NCBI RefSeq assembly: GCF_000233715.2
Contig: NC_021184.1
Location: 1,178,001-1,242,000, forward strand
Length of the DNA stretch: 64,000 nt
From: Desulfoscipio gibsoniae DSM 7213
GTDB taxonomy: Bacteria > Bacillota > Desulfotomaculia > Desulfotomaculales > Desulfallaceae
Direction: 5' to 3'
The notes below the pieces were generated by a model. It saw only the letters and a list, made by a program, of their open reading frames with translations. It was not told where the DNA came from and made no database searches. Shown here piece by piece: positions 50,715-61,800 of the stretch (position 1 is the first letter of the stretch; every line of letters starts with the position of its first letter). The translations under genes were made by a program, and so were the position numbers.

Positions 50715-52643
50715 ATGAAAAGGGACGTTTACTTGGAGGACAAGCCGCTGGATAAGGCGCTGGCGGAATACCTTGATTATCTGGCCGGGCTTGGTGCACT
50801 TGCCCCGGGCCCCAGTGAGTTTATAGCGGTGGAGGATGCGGCAGGCCGGGTGACCGCAGCGCCGGTATATGCCCGAACTTCTTCGCCACATTACCACGCT
50901 GCTGCGATGGACGGAGTGGCGGTAAAGGCTGCGGACACTTTTGGCGCCTCCGATGCCACTCCTAAAAAGCTGTCCCTGGGTCCCCGAGCAGCTGTGGTGG
51001 ATACCGGGGATCCCCTGCCGCCGGAGTGCGACGCCGTTATTATGATTGAGGACGTGCATTTTATTGAAGAAAGCGTGTTTGAAATTACTGCCGGAGCGGT
51101 GCCCTGGCAGCATGTTAGGGTGATTGGCGAGGATGTGGTAGCTACCGAAATGATTGTGCCCGCCAACCACCGGTTGCGCCCTGTCGACTTGGGCGGCATA
51201 TTGGCCGGCGGGTTGACGGAAATTGCCGTGCATCCCCGGCCCAAGGTGGCGCTTTTGCCAACAGGTACCGAGCTGGTGCAGCCCGGAGTGCAACTTCAGC
51301 CCGGAGATATTATTGAATATAACACCCGGGTGCTGGGCGCAATGGTGGCTGAATGGGGCGGGGCCCCCCGGCGCCGGGAAATTACCGCCGACGATTACCA
51401 GGCTTTGAAAGCGCGGCTGCAGGAAGCGGTATCGGAGTATGACGTAGTGCTGATTAACGCGGGTTCATCTGCTGGACGGGAGGATTTTACCGCCGAGCTT
51501 ATCGGCGAGCTGGGGCGTGTGCTCACCCACGGGGTTGCCATCAAGCCCGGTAAGCCTGTGGTGCTGGGTGAGGTGGCGGGCAAGCCGGTGGTGGGAGTGC
51601 CCGGTTACTCGGTATCTGCGGTGTTGGCAGCCGAGCTGTTTGTCAAGCCCATTATTTATAGCAAGCTGGGAGCGGTGCCACCCGCCCGGGAAAAGACCAG
51701 TGCCATAGTATCCCGTAAAATTGTATCTCCTATGGGCACAGAAGAATTTGTCCGGGTCAAACTCGGCCAGGTAGGGGATAAAATCATTGCCACGGCTATT
51801 TCCCGGGGAGCCGGGGTGATTATGTCGATGGTGCGGGCCGATGGTATGCTGCGGGTGCCCAGGCTTTCTGAGGGTTACAACGCCGGGCAGTCCGTGTCGG
51901 TGGAATTGATGCGCCCGCTGGAGGAAGTGCGAGAGACAACGGTGATTATCGGCAGTCACGATATCGCCCTGGATGTGCTGGCCAACCACCTGCGCCAAAA
52001 ATATCCCTTCGCCACCCTTTCATCGGCCCATGTGGGCAGTCTGGGAGGATTGAGCGCCTTGAAGCGGGGTGAGGCCCACTGTGCCGGAACCCATTTACTG
52101 GACGAGCAAACCGGCGATTATAACGTGTCCTACATTAAGCGACTGCTGGCCGATCAACCTGTTGTTTTAGTCAATCTTGTGCACCGGGAGCAGGGTTTGA
52201 TAGTAGCACCCGGTAATCCCCACGACATTCAAGGGGTGAGGGATCTGGCAGCCCGGGGTCTTAGTTATATTAACCGGCAGCGTGGTGCAGGCACGCGCAT
52301 TTTGTTTGATTTCAAACTTAAAGAGCAGAGCATTAATCCCGACGAAATCAAGGGTTACGAGCGTGAGGAATACACTCATATGGCCGTGGCTGCGGCGGTA
52401 GCCTCGGGATCGGCCGACGCCGGCATGGGCATACGGGCCGCGGCCCTGGCCTTGGGTCTGGACTTTGTACCCGTGGTCGAGGAACGTTACGATTTATGTA
52501 TTCCAGGTGCTTACTATGACACTCCGTACATAAAGCGGCTGTTAGAGGTAATCGCCGAACCCGCCTTTCAGCAGGAAGTCCAAAGCCTGGGCGGCTACGA
52601 CCTGAGGGACTGTGGCAAAATAATGTACGACAGCCGGGGGTAG
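50715..52643 (+). CDS. moeA: MoeA fused to a periplasmic-binding-protein-like (LysR substrate-binding/molybdate) domain
   Basis: 642 residues from the ATG at 50715 (GGAGTGA upstream). Residues 1-415 are MoeA: HYHAAAMDGVAVKA, DTGDPLPPECDAVIMIED, PTGTELVQPG, NAGSSAGREDF, HGVAIKPGKPV, GVPGYSVSAVLA. Residues 420-642 are a binding domain with SHDIALDVLANHLRQ, SAHVGSLGGLSALKRGEAHCAG, AGTRILFDF and ASGSADAGMGIRAAALALGLDFVPV. The fusion is known in clostridia and methanogens. The extra domain may sense or deliver oxyanion. Confidence 0.93.
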   Translation: MKRDVYLEDKPLDKALAEYLDYLAGLGALAPGPSEFIAVEDAAGRVTAAPVYARTSSPHYHAAAMDGVAVKAADTFGASDATPKKLSLGPRAAVVDTGDPLPPECDAVIMIEDVHFIEESVFEITAGAVPWQHVRVIGEDVVATEMIVPANHRLRPVDLGGILAGGLTEIAVHPRPKVALLPTGTELVQPGVQLQPGDIIEYNTRVLGAMVAEWGGAPRRREITADDYQALKARLQEAVSEYDVVLINAGSSAGREDFTAELIGELGRVLTHGVAIKPGKPVVLGEVAGKPVVGVPGYSVSAVLAAELFVKPIIYSKLGAVPPAREKTSAIVSRKIVSPMGTEEFVRVKLGQVGDKIIATAISRGAGVIMSMVRADGMLRVPRLSEGYNAGQSVSVELMRPLEEVRETTVIIGSHDIALDVLANHLRQKYPFATLSSAHVGSLGGLSALKRGEAHCAGTHLLDEQTGDYNVSYIKRLLADQPVVLVNLVHREQGLIVAPGNPHDIQGVRDLAARGLSYINRQRGAGTRILFDFKLKEQSINPDEIKGYEREEYTHMAVAAAVASGSADAGMGIRAAALALGLDFVPVVEERYDLCIPGAYYDTPYIKRLLEVIAEPAFQQEVQSLGGYDLRDCGKIMYDSRG

Positions 52644-52679
52644 TGGCAGAGCGGCTCTCCAAACTGGTGCAACCGGTGC

Positions 52680-53456
52680 TTATACAATCCGTTCCCCCAG
52701 GGTGTAAATATTCATCTTGTTGCCCCTGGCAAAACCCACCACGGTTATGTTTAGCTGACGAGCAAGTTCAAGGGCCAGATCCGTAGGGGCGGAGCGGGAT
52801 ATAATCACGGGTACACCCAGGCGGGCTGATTTAACCAGTATTTCCGAGGATACCCGCCCGGAAAAAAGCAGCACCTTATCCCGGGTTGTTATCCCATGCA
52901 ATAAGCACCAGCCGGTAATTTTGTCCAGCGCATTGTGGCGGCCCACATCTTCAAAAAAGCAAAGGATCTGTTCACCGTCACTGAGGGCAGCCCCGTGCAC
53001 GCCTCCTGTGGCAGCAAATAGTGCGGAGCGGTGCTCTACTTCCTTGCGCAGGGCCACAATGGCGGTGGTGGAAATGCGCAGCTCAGCTGCTACGGGGGCG
53101 ATGCCGGTGTCATTAACAAAATAAAAGGAAGCCCGACCCCTCCCGCAGCAGGAGGCTACGTGCCGCTTAAGGAAATTCTTTTCGGCTTGCACCGGGCGTC
53201 GGGTTTCCACCCAGACCAAGCCGTCGGCCTCATTATGAGAAAAACCGGCAATGTCATCCGCTCCGGCAATAATGCCCTCGGCAAATAGAAAGCCATAGCA
53301 TAATTCACGCAAGTTCATGGGGGAGCAAATTAACGTAACCAGCTCAGTGTTATTTAAATAAAGGGTTATGGCTGTTTCCCGGACGACCACGTCTTCTGTG
53401 CAGGTGCGGTCGTGGCCGGATATTTTTTCAATTGTTACAGGTGTTTGACCAGTCAA
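52680..53456 (-). CDS. fdhD: FdhD, formate dehydrogenase accessory sulfurtransferase
   Basis: 258 residues. Conserved ICSPMNLRELCYGFLFAEGII, a Cys pair in HVASCCGRGRASF, GGVHGAAL, FEDVGRHNALDKITG, SGRVSSEILVKSARLGVPVIISRSAPT. It transfers sulfur to the molybdenum or tungsten bis-MGD cofactor of formate dehydrogenases. No formate dehydrogenase is encoded in the window, so it acts on an enzyme elsewhere. ATG/TTG start with AGGGATAG upstream. Convergent with the MoeA fusion gene. Confidence 0.94.
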   Translation of the reverse strand: MTGQTPVTIEKISGHDRTCTEDVVVRETAITLYLNNTELVTLICSPMNLRELCYGFLFAEGIIAGADDIAGFSHNEADGLVWVETRRPVQAEKNFLKRHVASCCGRGRASFYFVNDTGIAPVAAELRISTTAIVALRKEVEHRSALFAATGGVHGAALSDGEQILCFFEDVGRHNALDKITGWCLLHGITTRDKVLLFSGRVSSEILVKSARLGVPVIISRSAPTDLALELARQLNITVVGFARGNKMNIYTLGERIV

Positions 53457-53696
53457 AAGCTATCCCTCCAAAAGTTTGATAACCCAATTGTACATATTTG
53501 GATATAAACAATGCAATATATTTTTTCGTTTTCAGATTTTATAACCCGCCTATTGAAAGTAGTTGGTGGTAAAAGGTCAATGTTGGTGCTTAAACTGAAA
53601 GTCGAGGTAAAAGGATGTTATGTCCAATAACGTTTATCAATGATTATTAAGCCAAGGAGCGACGTACATGATGTGTAACATAAGGAGGCTTATAAA

Positions 53697-54191
53697 GTGT
53701 TCAAAGTGGCAATTTTAACTATGAGCGATAAGGGTTCGCGGGGCGAACGCGAGGACCGCAGCGCCGGAGTAATCGGGGAATTGGTGGCGCAGCAGGGGTG
53801 GACGGTAGCAGAGTACCGCGTTATCCCCGATGATTATGACACCATCGTGGAAACACTGATTGATTTAGTTGACCGTGGCCGGCTTGATCTTATTATTACC
53901 ACCGGGGGCACGGGTTTTAGCCCGAGGGATAATACTCCCGAGGCCACACGGGCGGTAATCCATCGTGAGGCACCTGGCCTGGCCGAGGCTATGCGCTTGG
54001 AAAGTATGAAAAAAACCAACCGGGCCATGCTTTCCCGGGCAGTGGCGGGTATCAGGCATAGTACCCTTATAGTTAATTTACCCGGCAGCCCTAAAGGCGT
54101 GCGGGAGTGCCTGGAAGCAATTCTTCCTGCACTGCCCCACGGCCTGGAGATACTCACCGGGCAGGCACAAGATTGCGGCAGCGCGGGATAG
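53697..54191 (+). CDS. mogA: MogA/MoaB-type molybdopterin adenylyltransferase
   Basis: 164 residues, start GTG with TAAGGAGGC. ILTMSDKGSRGEREDRSA, ITTGGTGFSPRDNTPEAT, AMRLESMKKTNRAMLSRAVAGIRHSTLIVNLPGSPKG. It adenylylates molybdopterin before MoeA acts, so this block provides the last steps of cofactor synthesis. Confidence 0.93.
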   Translation: MFKVAILTMSDKGSRGEREDRSAGVIGELVAQQGWTVAEYRVIPDDYDTIVETLIDLVDRGRLDLIITTGGTGFSPRDNTPEATRAVIHREAPGLAEAMRLESMKKTNRAMLSRAVAGIRHSTLIVNLPGSPKGVRECLEAILPALPHGLEILTGQAQDCGSAG

Positions 54192-54409
54192 CTGTTAAGA
54201 TGATGATACACGTGTAACGGCCTAAAATAAGCGTAATGCCGAATTTTTTGAAATATTACCGTATAAAACCAGTTTAATTGTGGGAAAATATTTCTAGGTG
54301 TTTTAATAAAAATAGGCTTTAATTACAATATAGAAGGAGAAAGCCCGAGCAATATTTAAAAGATTGTCCTTTTTTTTAAAAATAAGGGTAATTTCTTGTG
54401 AAAAAATAC

Positions 54410-54438
54410 TTGCTTTTGGTTGGCTCGTTCTATATTAT
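54410..54438 (+). promoter_or_regulatory. groESL promoter
   Basis: TTGCTT (54410-54415) and TATTAT (54433-54438) with a 17-bp spacer; transcription would start close to the CIRCE element. Confidence 0.65.
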
Positions 54439-54450
54439 ATTACTTGGGTA

Positions 54451-54477
54451 TTAGCACTCGGCTCCAATGAGTGCTAA
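54451..54477 (+). promoter_or_regulatory. CIRCE operator (HrcA-binding)
   Basis: TTAGCACTC-N9-GAGTGCTAA, a perfect match to the CIRCE consensus, between the promoter and groES. HrcA is not encoded here. Confidence 0.97.
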
Positions 54478-54531
54478 CAATAAATAAAACCGCTCAATAC
54501 TTTATCAAAATAATATTAAGGAGGGGTTTTT

Positions 54532-54816
54532 GTGATAAGACCTTTAGGCGATCGGGTGGTTGTAAAGCCTCTGCCCAGCGAAGAAGTAACCAAAAGCGGT
54601 ATTGTGCTGCCGGATACGGCCAAGGAAAAGCCGCAGCAAGGTGAAGTAGTGGCCGTGGGTTCAGGCCGTCTGTTGGATAACGGGCAGCGCGTAGCTATTG
54701 ACCTGAAAGCAGGGGACAAGGTGCTGTTTTCCAAGTATGCAGGCAATGACATTAAAATCGACGAGGTTGAGTACTTGATCCTGCGGGAAATGGACATCCT
54801 CGGCGTCATTGAGTAA
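54532..54816 (+). CDS. groES: GroES co-chaperonin
   Basis: 94 residues, start [47 protein letters not shown] and the C-terminal [14 protein letters not shown] are typical. It caps GroEL during folding. CIRCE-controlled and cotranscribed with groEL, 71 bp apart. Confidence 0.98.
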   Translation: MIRPLGDRVVVKPLPSEEVTKSGIVLPDTAKEKPQQGEVVAVGSGRLLDNGQRVAIDLKAGDKVLFSKYAGNDIKIDEVEYLILREMDILGVIE

Positions 54817-54887
54817 TGCGCTGTAGCAACAATCACTGGCAAGTTCTTTAATGATTATATATCAACAATTGAAGGAGGTAAGTTTAA

Positions 54888-56531
<1,644 letters not shown>

Positions 56532-56622
56532 AACGCACCAAAAACCCCTGAAAATATAAGGGTTTGCGTGGTTTATGAAGCCGCAAAGGTAACGGAAAGG
56601 TAACATAGGAATTGTTTTAGTT

Positions 56623-56669
56623 AAAGACTTCCCATTAGTTCGCTGAATTTTTGGGGAGTCTTTCTCTTT
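56623..56669 (+). terminator. Rho-independent terminator after groEL
   Basis: AAAGACTTCCCA (56623-56634) pairs with TGGGGAGTCTTT (56652-56663), one G-U pair, followed by a U-rich tract. Confidence 0.85.
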
Positions 56670-56774
56670 GCTGGCTTTGTAACATGCAGATAGATATATA
56701 TACCGGGTGGTGTCATCATCAGAAACCAGGAAAGTTCACTCGCAAAAAGAGAGGAAATATAAGGATATATATGG

Positions 56775-56780
56775 TATAAT
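56775..56780 (+). promoter_or_regulatory. Extended -10 promoter of the small membrane peptide
   Basis: TGGTATAAT, a TGn-extended -10 box, about 80 bp before the GTG start at 56862. Confidence 0.5.
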
Positions 56781-56861
56781 CAACAAAGGGAATACATAAC
56801 TAACTAAACAGACCTCACCTACCGGGAATAATAGTATTCCAATGAAAGGGGGTGAGGTAGG

Positions 56862-56948
56862 GTGATTGCCATAAGTGATACTATACAAGTTATCATTGCG
56901 GTAATACTTTTCCTAACCCTCGTTGTTCAAATGACTAATCGAGGTTAA
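56862..56948 (+). CDS. 28-residue hydrophobic peptide, candidate type I (holin-like) toxin
   Basis: Start GTG with AAAGGGGGTGAGG upstream. Peptide MIAISDTIQVIIAVILFLTLVV then QMTNRG: a polar N-terminus, one membrane helix and a short basic tail, as in TxpA/BsrG-type and putative holin-like toxins of Firmicutes. A 13-bp hairpin follows, and a strong opposing promoter lies beyond it, so an antisense RNA could cover the toxin 3' end. Toxicity is not shown. It sits between groESL and the BREX operon. Confidence 0.55.
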   Translation: MIAISDTIQVIIAVILFLTLVVQMTNRG

Positions 56949-56955
56949 TGTAAAA

Positions 56956-57086
56956 GCCCTTAAAACTATTACAGTAGTTTTAAGGGCCAAACCTAAACCC
57001 CGGCGGGTCGAGGCAACGCAAACTGTTAATTGGTTCTTGTATTCCCTATTTAAATAAATATTATAACGAAAAATCAGCAATGTCAA
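56956..57086 (-). ncRNA. Candidate antitoxin RNA opposite the toxin 3' region
   Basis: On the minus strand TTGACA (57086-57081) and TAATAT (57063-57058) are 17 bp apart; a TATAAT at 57065-57060 overlaps. Transcription would run left through a hairpin ACCC/GGGT with flanking CCT/AGG (56992-57013) and the 13-bp perfect hairpin GCCCTTAAAACTA/TAGTTTTAAGGGC (56956-56968/56975-56987) into the toxin mRNA. The geometry matches RatA/SR4-type antitoxins. The RNA ends are not defined. Confidence 0.45.
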
Positions 57087-57343
57087 CCGGGCACCAAAAG
57101 AGATTGGAATAAATAGTAAACCTGCCAGTATCAGCACTACTTTAACATAGTTATCAAACTTTTTGTAGATCAGGGCAATGGTATAGCTGCGGTTGTACCT
57201 TATTTTTTTATCCCAAGAAATTAAAGAATCAAAAGATCGTCTTTTGGATTGGTTTGGGCTGTAGGTTCCGATTTGCTTCACAGAATATGCGAGAAAATCT
57301 CAAATTATTATACATATTGACTATAAATGGAAGAGTAATGTGC

Positions 57344-57349
57344 TATAAT
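57344..57349 (+). promoter_or_regulatory. Extended -10 promoter of the xre-brx operon
   Basis: TGCTATAAT, with a TG one base before TATAAT, 45 bp before the ATG of the XRE gene. TTGACT occurs upstream but 21 bp away. Confidence 0.5.
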
Positions 57350-57393
57350 AATAACGTAGGATTTCTATATAAAAAAATTAGAGGTGTAAGCTT

Positions 57394-57627
57394 ATGGAGG
57401 TATGCTACAACAAATTATTTAAGTTGTTGATAGATAAAGGCATTAAAAAAACTGAGCTTCGAAAAATGACCGGCATCAGTCCTAACACCTTAACAAAGTT
57501 ATCAAATAACGAATTCGTTTCGATGGCAGTTTTAGTAAAGATTTGCCGCCAATTGAATTGTGACTTTGGCGATATTGTTGAGATAGTAGAAAGCCCTGAG
57601 TATAAAACAGCAAATCCTAAAGGATAA
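57394..57627 (+). CDS. Small XRE-family (Cro/C1-type) DNA-binding regulator
   Basis: 77 residues. KLLIDKGIKKTELRKMTGISPNTLTKLSNNEFVSMAVLVKICRQLNCDFGDIVEIV is an HTH_3/YozG-like domain. It starts three bases before brxA, so it is probably the first gene of the BREX operon and may autoregulate it. ATG with AGAGGTG upstream. BREX loci elsewhere often carry a different regulator (BrxR with WYL domain). Confidence 0.87.
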   Translation: MEVCYNKLFKLLIDKGIKKTELRKMTGISPNTLTKLSNNEFVSMAVLVKICRQLNCDFGDIVEIVESPEYKTANPKG

Positions 57628-57630
57628 TAT

Positions 57631-58257
57631 ATGGAAAACATTGGTGAAGGAGACATGACGAGAAAAGAATACAGCGCAGGAGCAGTGAAGCGATCCTTCT
57701 GGTTTGCCGAGTTTCGCAAGGTGGTCAACCTGCTTAACAGCGGCAAAACATTAAATGAAATCAAGACTTTGAATTTAGAAGAAAATATCTTCTCAGCCCC
57801 GACACAGGCAAGGGCAATTCAAATATTCAATGCGGTGTCTTCTCGTGTAAAAAACATAGACAAGTCTTTTTATCAATTATTTGAGCGATGTGATATCGCA
57901 AATCAAAAAATAATTGTTCTGACAGCTGTGATGCAGAGCGACAGTTTATTTTTTGATTTTATATACGAAGTCTACCGTGAAAAATTGATTATCGGTGACA
58001 ATGAATTGACTGACAGAGACTTTAGTATTTTTTTCAAAAACAAGCAATTGCAAAGTGAGAAAGTGGCCAGCTGGACGGACTACACTTTAAAACGTTTGAG
58101 CACTTGCTATAAGACAATGCTTATGGAAGCCGGTATCATAAACCGGGCAATCGGAAATAGAAAAATCTTGAAACCAATCTTGGATAAATCGTTGGAAAAC
58201 TGCCTGCTGGCAAATCGTATGGAAATAACGCTCCATGCGTTGACGGGAGTGAGATAA
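57631..58257 (+). CDS. brxA: BrxA, BREX system protein (DUF1819)
   Basis: 208 residues. EYSAGAVKRSFWFAEFRKVVNLLNSGKTLNEIK and the C-terminal TLHALTG match BrxA, a small NusB-like protein of type 1 BREX defence. ATG at 57631 with AAAGGA upstream; an ATG at 57655 (GAAGGAGAC) is an alternative. Ends directly before brxB. Confidence 0.92.
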   Translation: MENIGEGDMTRKEYSAGAVKRSFWFAEFRKVVNLLNSGKTLNEIKTLNLEENIFSAPTQARAIQIFNAVSSRVKNIDKSFYQLFERCDIANQKIIVLTAVMQSDSLFFDFIYEVYREKLIIGDNELTDRDFSIFFKNKQLQSEKVASWTDYTLKRLSTCYKTMLMEAGIINRAIGNRKILKPILDKSLENCLLANRMEITLHALTGVR

Positions 58258-58836
58258 ATGCGCAGTTTGGAAGAAAAACTTGATGGAGCGGAACGCAAGA
58301 TTAAAACTGAGAGTTTTCGGCAAAACAAAGGGCTTGGCAATGAAGTTGGCTATTATGTCTTCGATTACCCTGCGGACAAAGAACTAATGGTCAGGGAACG
58401 AATTGCATACATGAAAGCCAAAAACGCTAAAGGTACCGATGGATTCGAGCTTGTTGTTTATGACCTTTATGATATTATTATCGACCTTTTGGAAAAGGAA
58501 GGCTTCATGGAACAATGCTTCAAGTTTGAAAAGAAAAAGGGCCTGGAACGGGTCGTTAAGGCTGTGGGAAATCTCCTGCAATTTAATGATGAAAACAACC
58601 TGATTGTTCAGTATATTCAAGAACATACGCCCGGGGATGCAGTTATTTTCTTAGTTGGGATAGGAAAATGCTACCCTCTTCTCCGTTCACATAAAGTTCT
58701 CAATAACCTTCATCAGGTGATCGATCGAGTGCCGGTGGTACTTTTCTATCCGGGCAAATATGACGGGCAGGAATTGGTCCTGTTTTCAGAAATCAAAGAC
58801 GGCAATTATTACAGAGCATTTAGGCTCGTTGATTAA
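58258..58836 (+). CDS. brxB: BrxB, BREX system protein (DUF1788)
   Basis: 192 residues. NEVGYYVFDYPADKELMVRERIAYM and VIFLVGIGKCYPLLRSHKVLNNLHQVIDRVPVVLFYPGKYDGQELVLF are typical of BrxB, which is needed for BREX methylation and defence. The ATG immediately follows the brxA stop; brxC starts 13 bp after its end. Confidence 0.93.
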   Translation: MRSLEEKLDGAERKIKTESFRQNKGLGNEVGYYVFDYPADKELMVRERIAYMKAKNAKGTDGFELVVYDLYDIIIDLLEKEGFMEQCFKFEKKKGLERVVKAVGNLLQFNDENNLIVQYIQEHTPGDAVIFLVGIGKCYPLLRSHKVLNNLHQVIDRVPVVLFYPGKYDGQELVLFSEIKDGNYYRAFRLVD

Positions 58837-58849
58837 AAGGAGAATAGAT

Positions 58850-61800
58850 ATGCTGATTAAAGATATGTTTGTCAAGCGGATTGACAGAGATATTAAAGGC
58901 GTAATCAAAGTCGGTCAGGCCGACGATGAAAATATCCGGCAGGAACTGGAAGAATATGTTGTGACACGAGAACTGCAAAAACACTTTGCAGATTTTTTTG
59001 GAAGCTACAAGAAAGGCATCAACGGTTACACCGATAAAATGGGCGTTTGGATTTCCGGTTTCTTCGGAAGTGGTAAATCGCACTTCTTGAAAATTTTGTC
59101 CTACCTGCTGGAGAACAAAGAAGTGAACGGTAAGAAAGCCCTGGACTATTTTGTCGAGGACAACAAGATAATCGATCCAATGGTTCTGGCCGACATGAAA
59201 CTGGCTGCCGGTGTATCTACCGATGTTATCCTGTTTAACATTGACTCCAAGAGTGAAATAACCGGCAAACATAATAAGGATGCCATTGTCTCTGTTTTTT
59301 TGAAAGTGTTCAATGAAATGCAGGGTTTCTGTGGCTCCATTCCCTTCCTGGCTGACCTGGAAAGACAGCTTACTGAAAAAGATCGCTATAAAGAATTCAA
59401 GCAACTATTTAAAAAAGATTTTGGCGGCACATGGGAAGCATCCAGGCATAAGTTTGATTTCATCCAGGATAGTATTGTGGATGTTCTGTCTGAAATGGGC
59501 TTTATGAGTAAATCAGCCGCCCGAAACTGGTGTGAAAAAGCAACCGAACCTTATCGGATTAGCATAGAAGACTTTGCCAAAATGGTCAAAGAATATCTTG
59601 ACCGCAAAGGCCATAATCACCACATCGTCTTTTTAGTGGATGAAATCGGCCAGTACATAGGAGATGATTCTAAACTAATGCTTAACCTGCAAACCGTTAC
59701 CGAAGACCTGGGTACGGCTTGCCGGGGTAAAGTCTGGATCGTAGTGACCAGCCAGCAGGATATTGATTCCGTTACCAAAACGAAGGGCAATGATTTCTCA
59801 AAAATTACCGGGCGTTTTGATACCCGTCTGTCTCTTTCATCAGCCAACGTGGATGAAGTGATTAAGAAGAGAATTTTGGCTAAAACGGCTACTGCTGAAC
59901 AAACACTGAGATTGCTTTACGAGCAAAAAGCAACTATCATTAAAAACCTGATAGTTTTCAATGATGGTGTAGAGAAAAAACTATATTCCGATGATGATGA
60001 CTTTGCTGCCGTTTACCCCTTTGTGCCTTATCAATTTAACCTGCTGGCCGGTGTCCTGACCTCCATCAGAACCCACGGGGCTTCCGGCAAGCATTTGTCC
60101 GAGGGAGAGCGCTCCATGATTGCCCTGTTCAAGGAATCTGCCATGAAGCTTATGCATGAGCAGTCCGGCGCCATGATTCCCTTCAATGTCTTCTACGATG
60201 CGCTGCACCAGTTCCTGGACCACAGCCATAAGGGGGTTATCTCCAGAGCGCTGGACAATGACTTCATTAATCCCGACCATGAAGTTGACTGCTTCAATGT
60301 TAACGTCCTGAAAACCCTCTTTATGATTAAATACGTCAAAGAGATTACCGCCAACATTGATAATATCACCAGTCTCATGATTCCTGATATTGACACCGAC
60401 CGCATTGCTTTGAAAAAGCAGGTTGAGGAAGCTCTTAAAATTCTGGTCCGCCAGATGCTGGTGCAAAAGAACGGCGACATCTATGTCTTCCTAACGGATG
60501 AAGAACAGGAAATCAACCGTGAAATTGAAAACCAGCACGTGGAAATGTCCGAGGTTCTCGGCAAGGTTTCTGAGCTGATTTTTGAAGATATTTTCAGCGG
60601 TAAAAAGTATCGCTATCCTGCCTTTAATGGACGGTATAGTTTTGCCTTTAATCAAATTGTCGACGACCGTCATTATAAGGCCAACCAGAACCACGATATT
60701 GGTGTGCGGGTACTGACCCCAAATTCCGATTATGGGGCACAGGAAACAACTCTGCGTCTGATGTCCGGACAGGGCAGGGAAGTTCTGGTCGTGTTGCCCA
60801 ATGACGCTGCATTTTTAAACGAAATGACAAGTGCGCTGAAAATTGAAAAATACCTGCGATTTGCATCTTCTAATAATGCACTGGTTAAATTTGAGCAGAT
60901 CAAAGAAGCCAAGCGGGTGGAAATGCGGGAAAGAGGCGCAAACGCCAAGCTATTTCTAATTGAGGCCATGAAGAACGCAGATATTTATGTCAACGGTGAC
61001 AAAGCGCCAATAGGCGCAAAAGGTGTCACCGTCAGAATCAACGATGCCCTTGGCCGTCTGGTTGCCACGGTGTATCACAAACTGCCTTATATTGACGTAG
61101 CAATGAGTGAAGCTAACATCAAAGCTTTGTTTAATAATACAAAACAACTGACCCTGACGCTGGAAGGTGGCACAGAACCCAATATTCATGCCCTGAATGA
61201 CATGCTTAATTATATTGGAGGAAATTCCTCCATGCACATGAAAACTTCCATGAAAAGCTTAATGGATCGCTTCATGAAAGCCCCTTACGGTTTTGTGGAA
61301 GATGATGTGGAATGGTTGGTGGCCAAGCTATTCAAAAACGGCGATATTACATTGACCGTGAATGGCAGCACGGTTACCCTGCTCAATAAAACCGGGGATG
61401 AAATCGTTCGTTATATTACTAAGAAAGAATACGTTGAAAAGCTGCTGGTCGAACGTCGGGAAAAAGCCACAGATAAACAGAAAAAGGCTGTTCGTGAAGT
61501 TATGAAGGAGTTATTTGGCGTATCCAGTATCCACGATGACGATGATTCTATGATGCGTTCCTTCCAAAGCTACAGCCAGACTATGCTCAACGAGCTGGAG
61601 AAATTTGAAATCATGTATAACAGCCAAAATCTGCCCGGTAAAAAGACTGTTGCAACCGGTAAGGGTTTACTCCGCGGGGTCATCCAGATTCTGTCCCCGG
61701 TGGAATTCTTCCAAAAAATTAATCATGACAAAGATGATTACCTTGATTTTGCTGAGGATTATGAGCCTGTTAAATCGTTCTTTGCCGGTGAACAGAAGAC

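Larger units (their letters stand above)
54192..54531. other. 340-bp intergenic region carrying the groESL control sites
   Basis: The left part is AT-rich and without genes. The right part contains the groES promoter and the CIRCE operator, followed by the RBS AAGGAGGGG. Confidence 0.7.

Noticed and set aside
56913-57281. 122-codon minus-strand frame with a possible membrane span
   Set aside because: It has no RBS, and it runs through the toxin 3' end and hairpins. The region is better explained by the small peptide and its antisense RNA.
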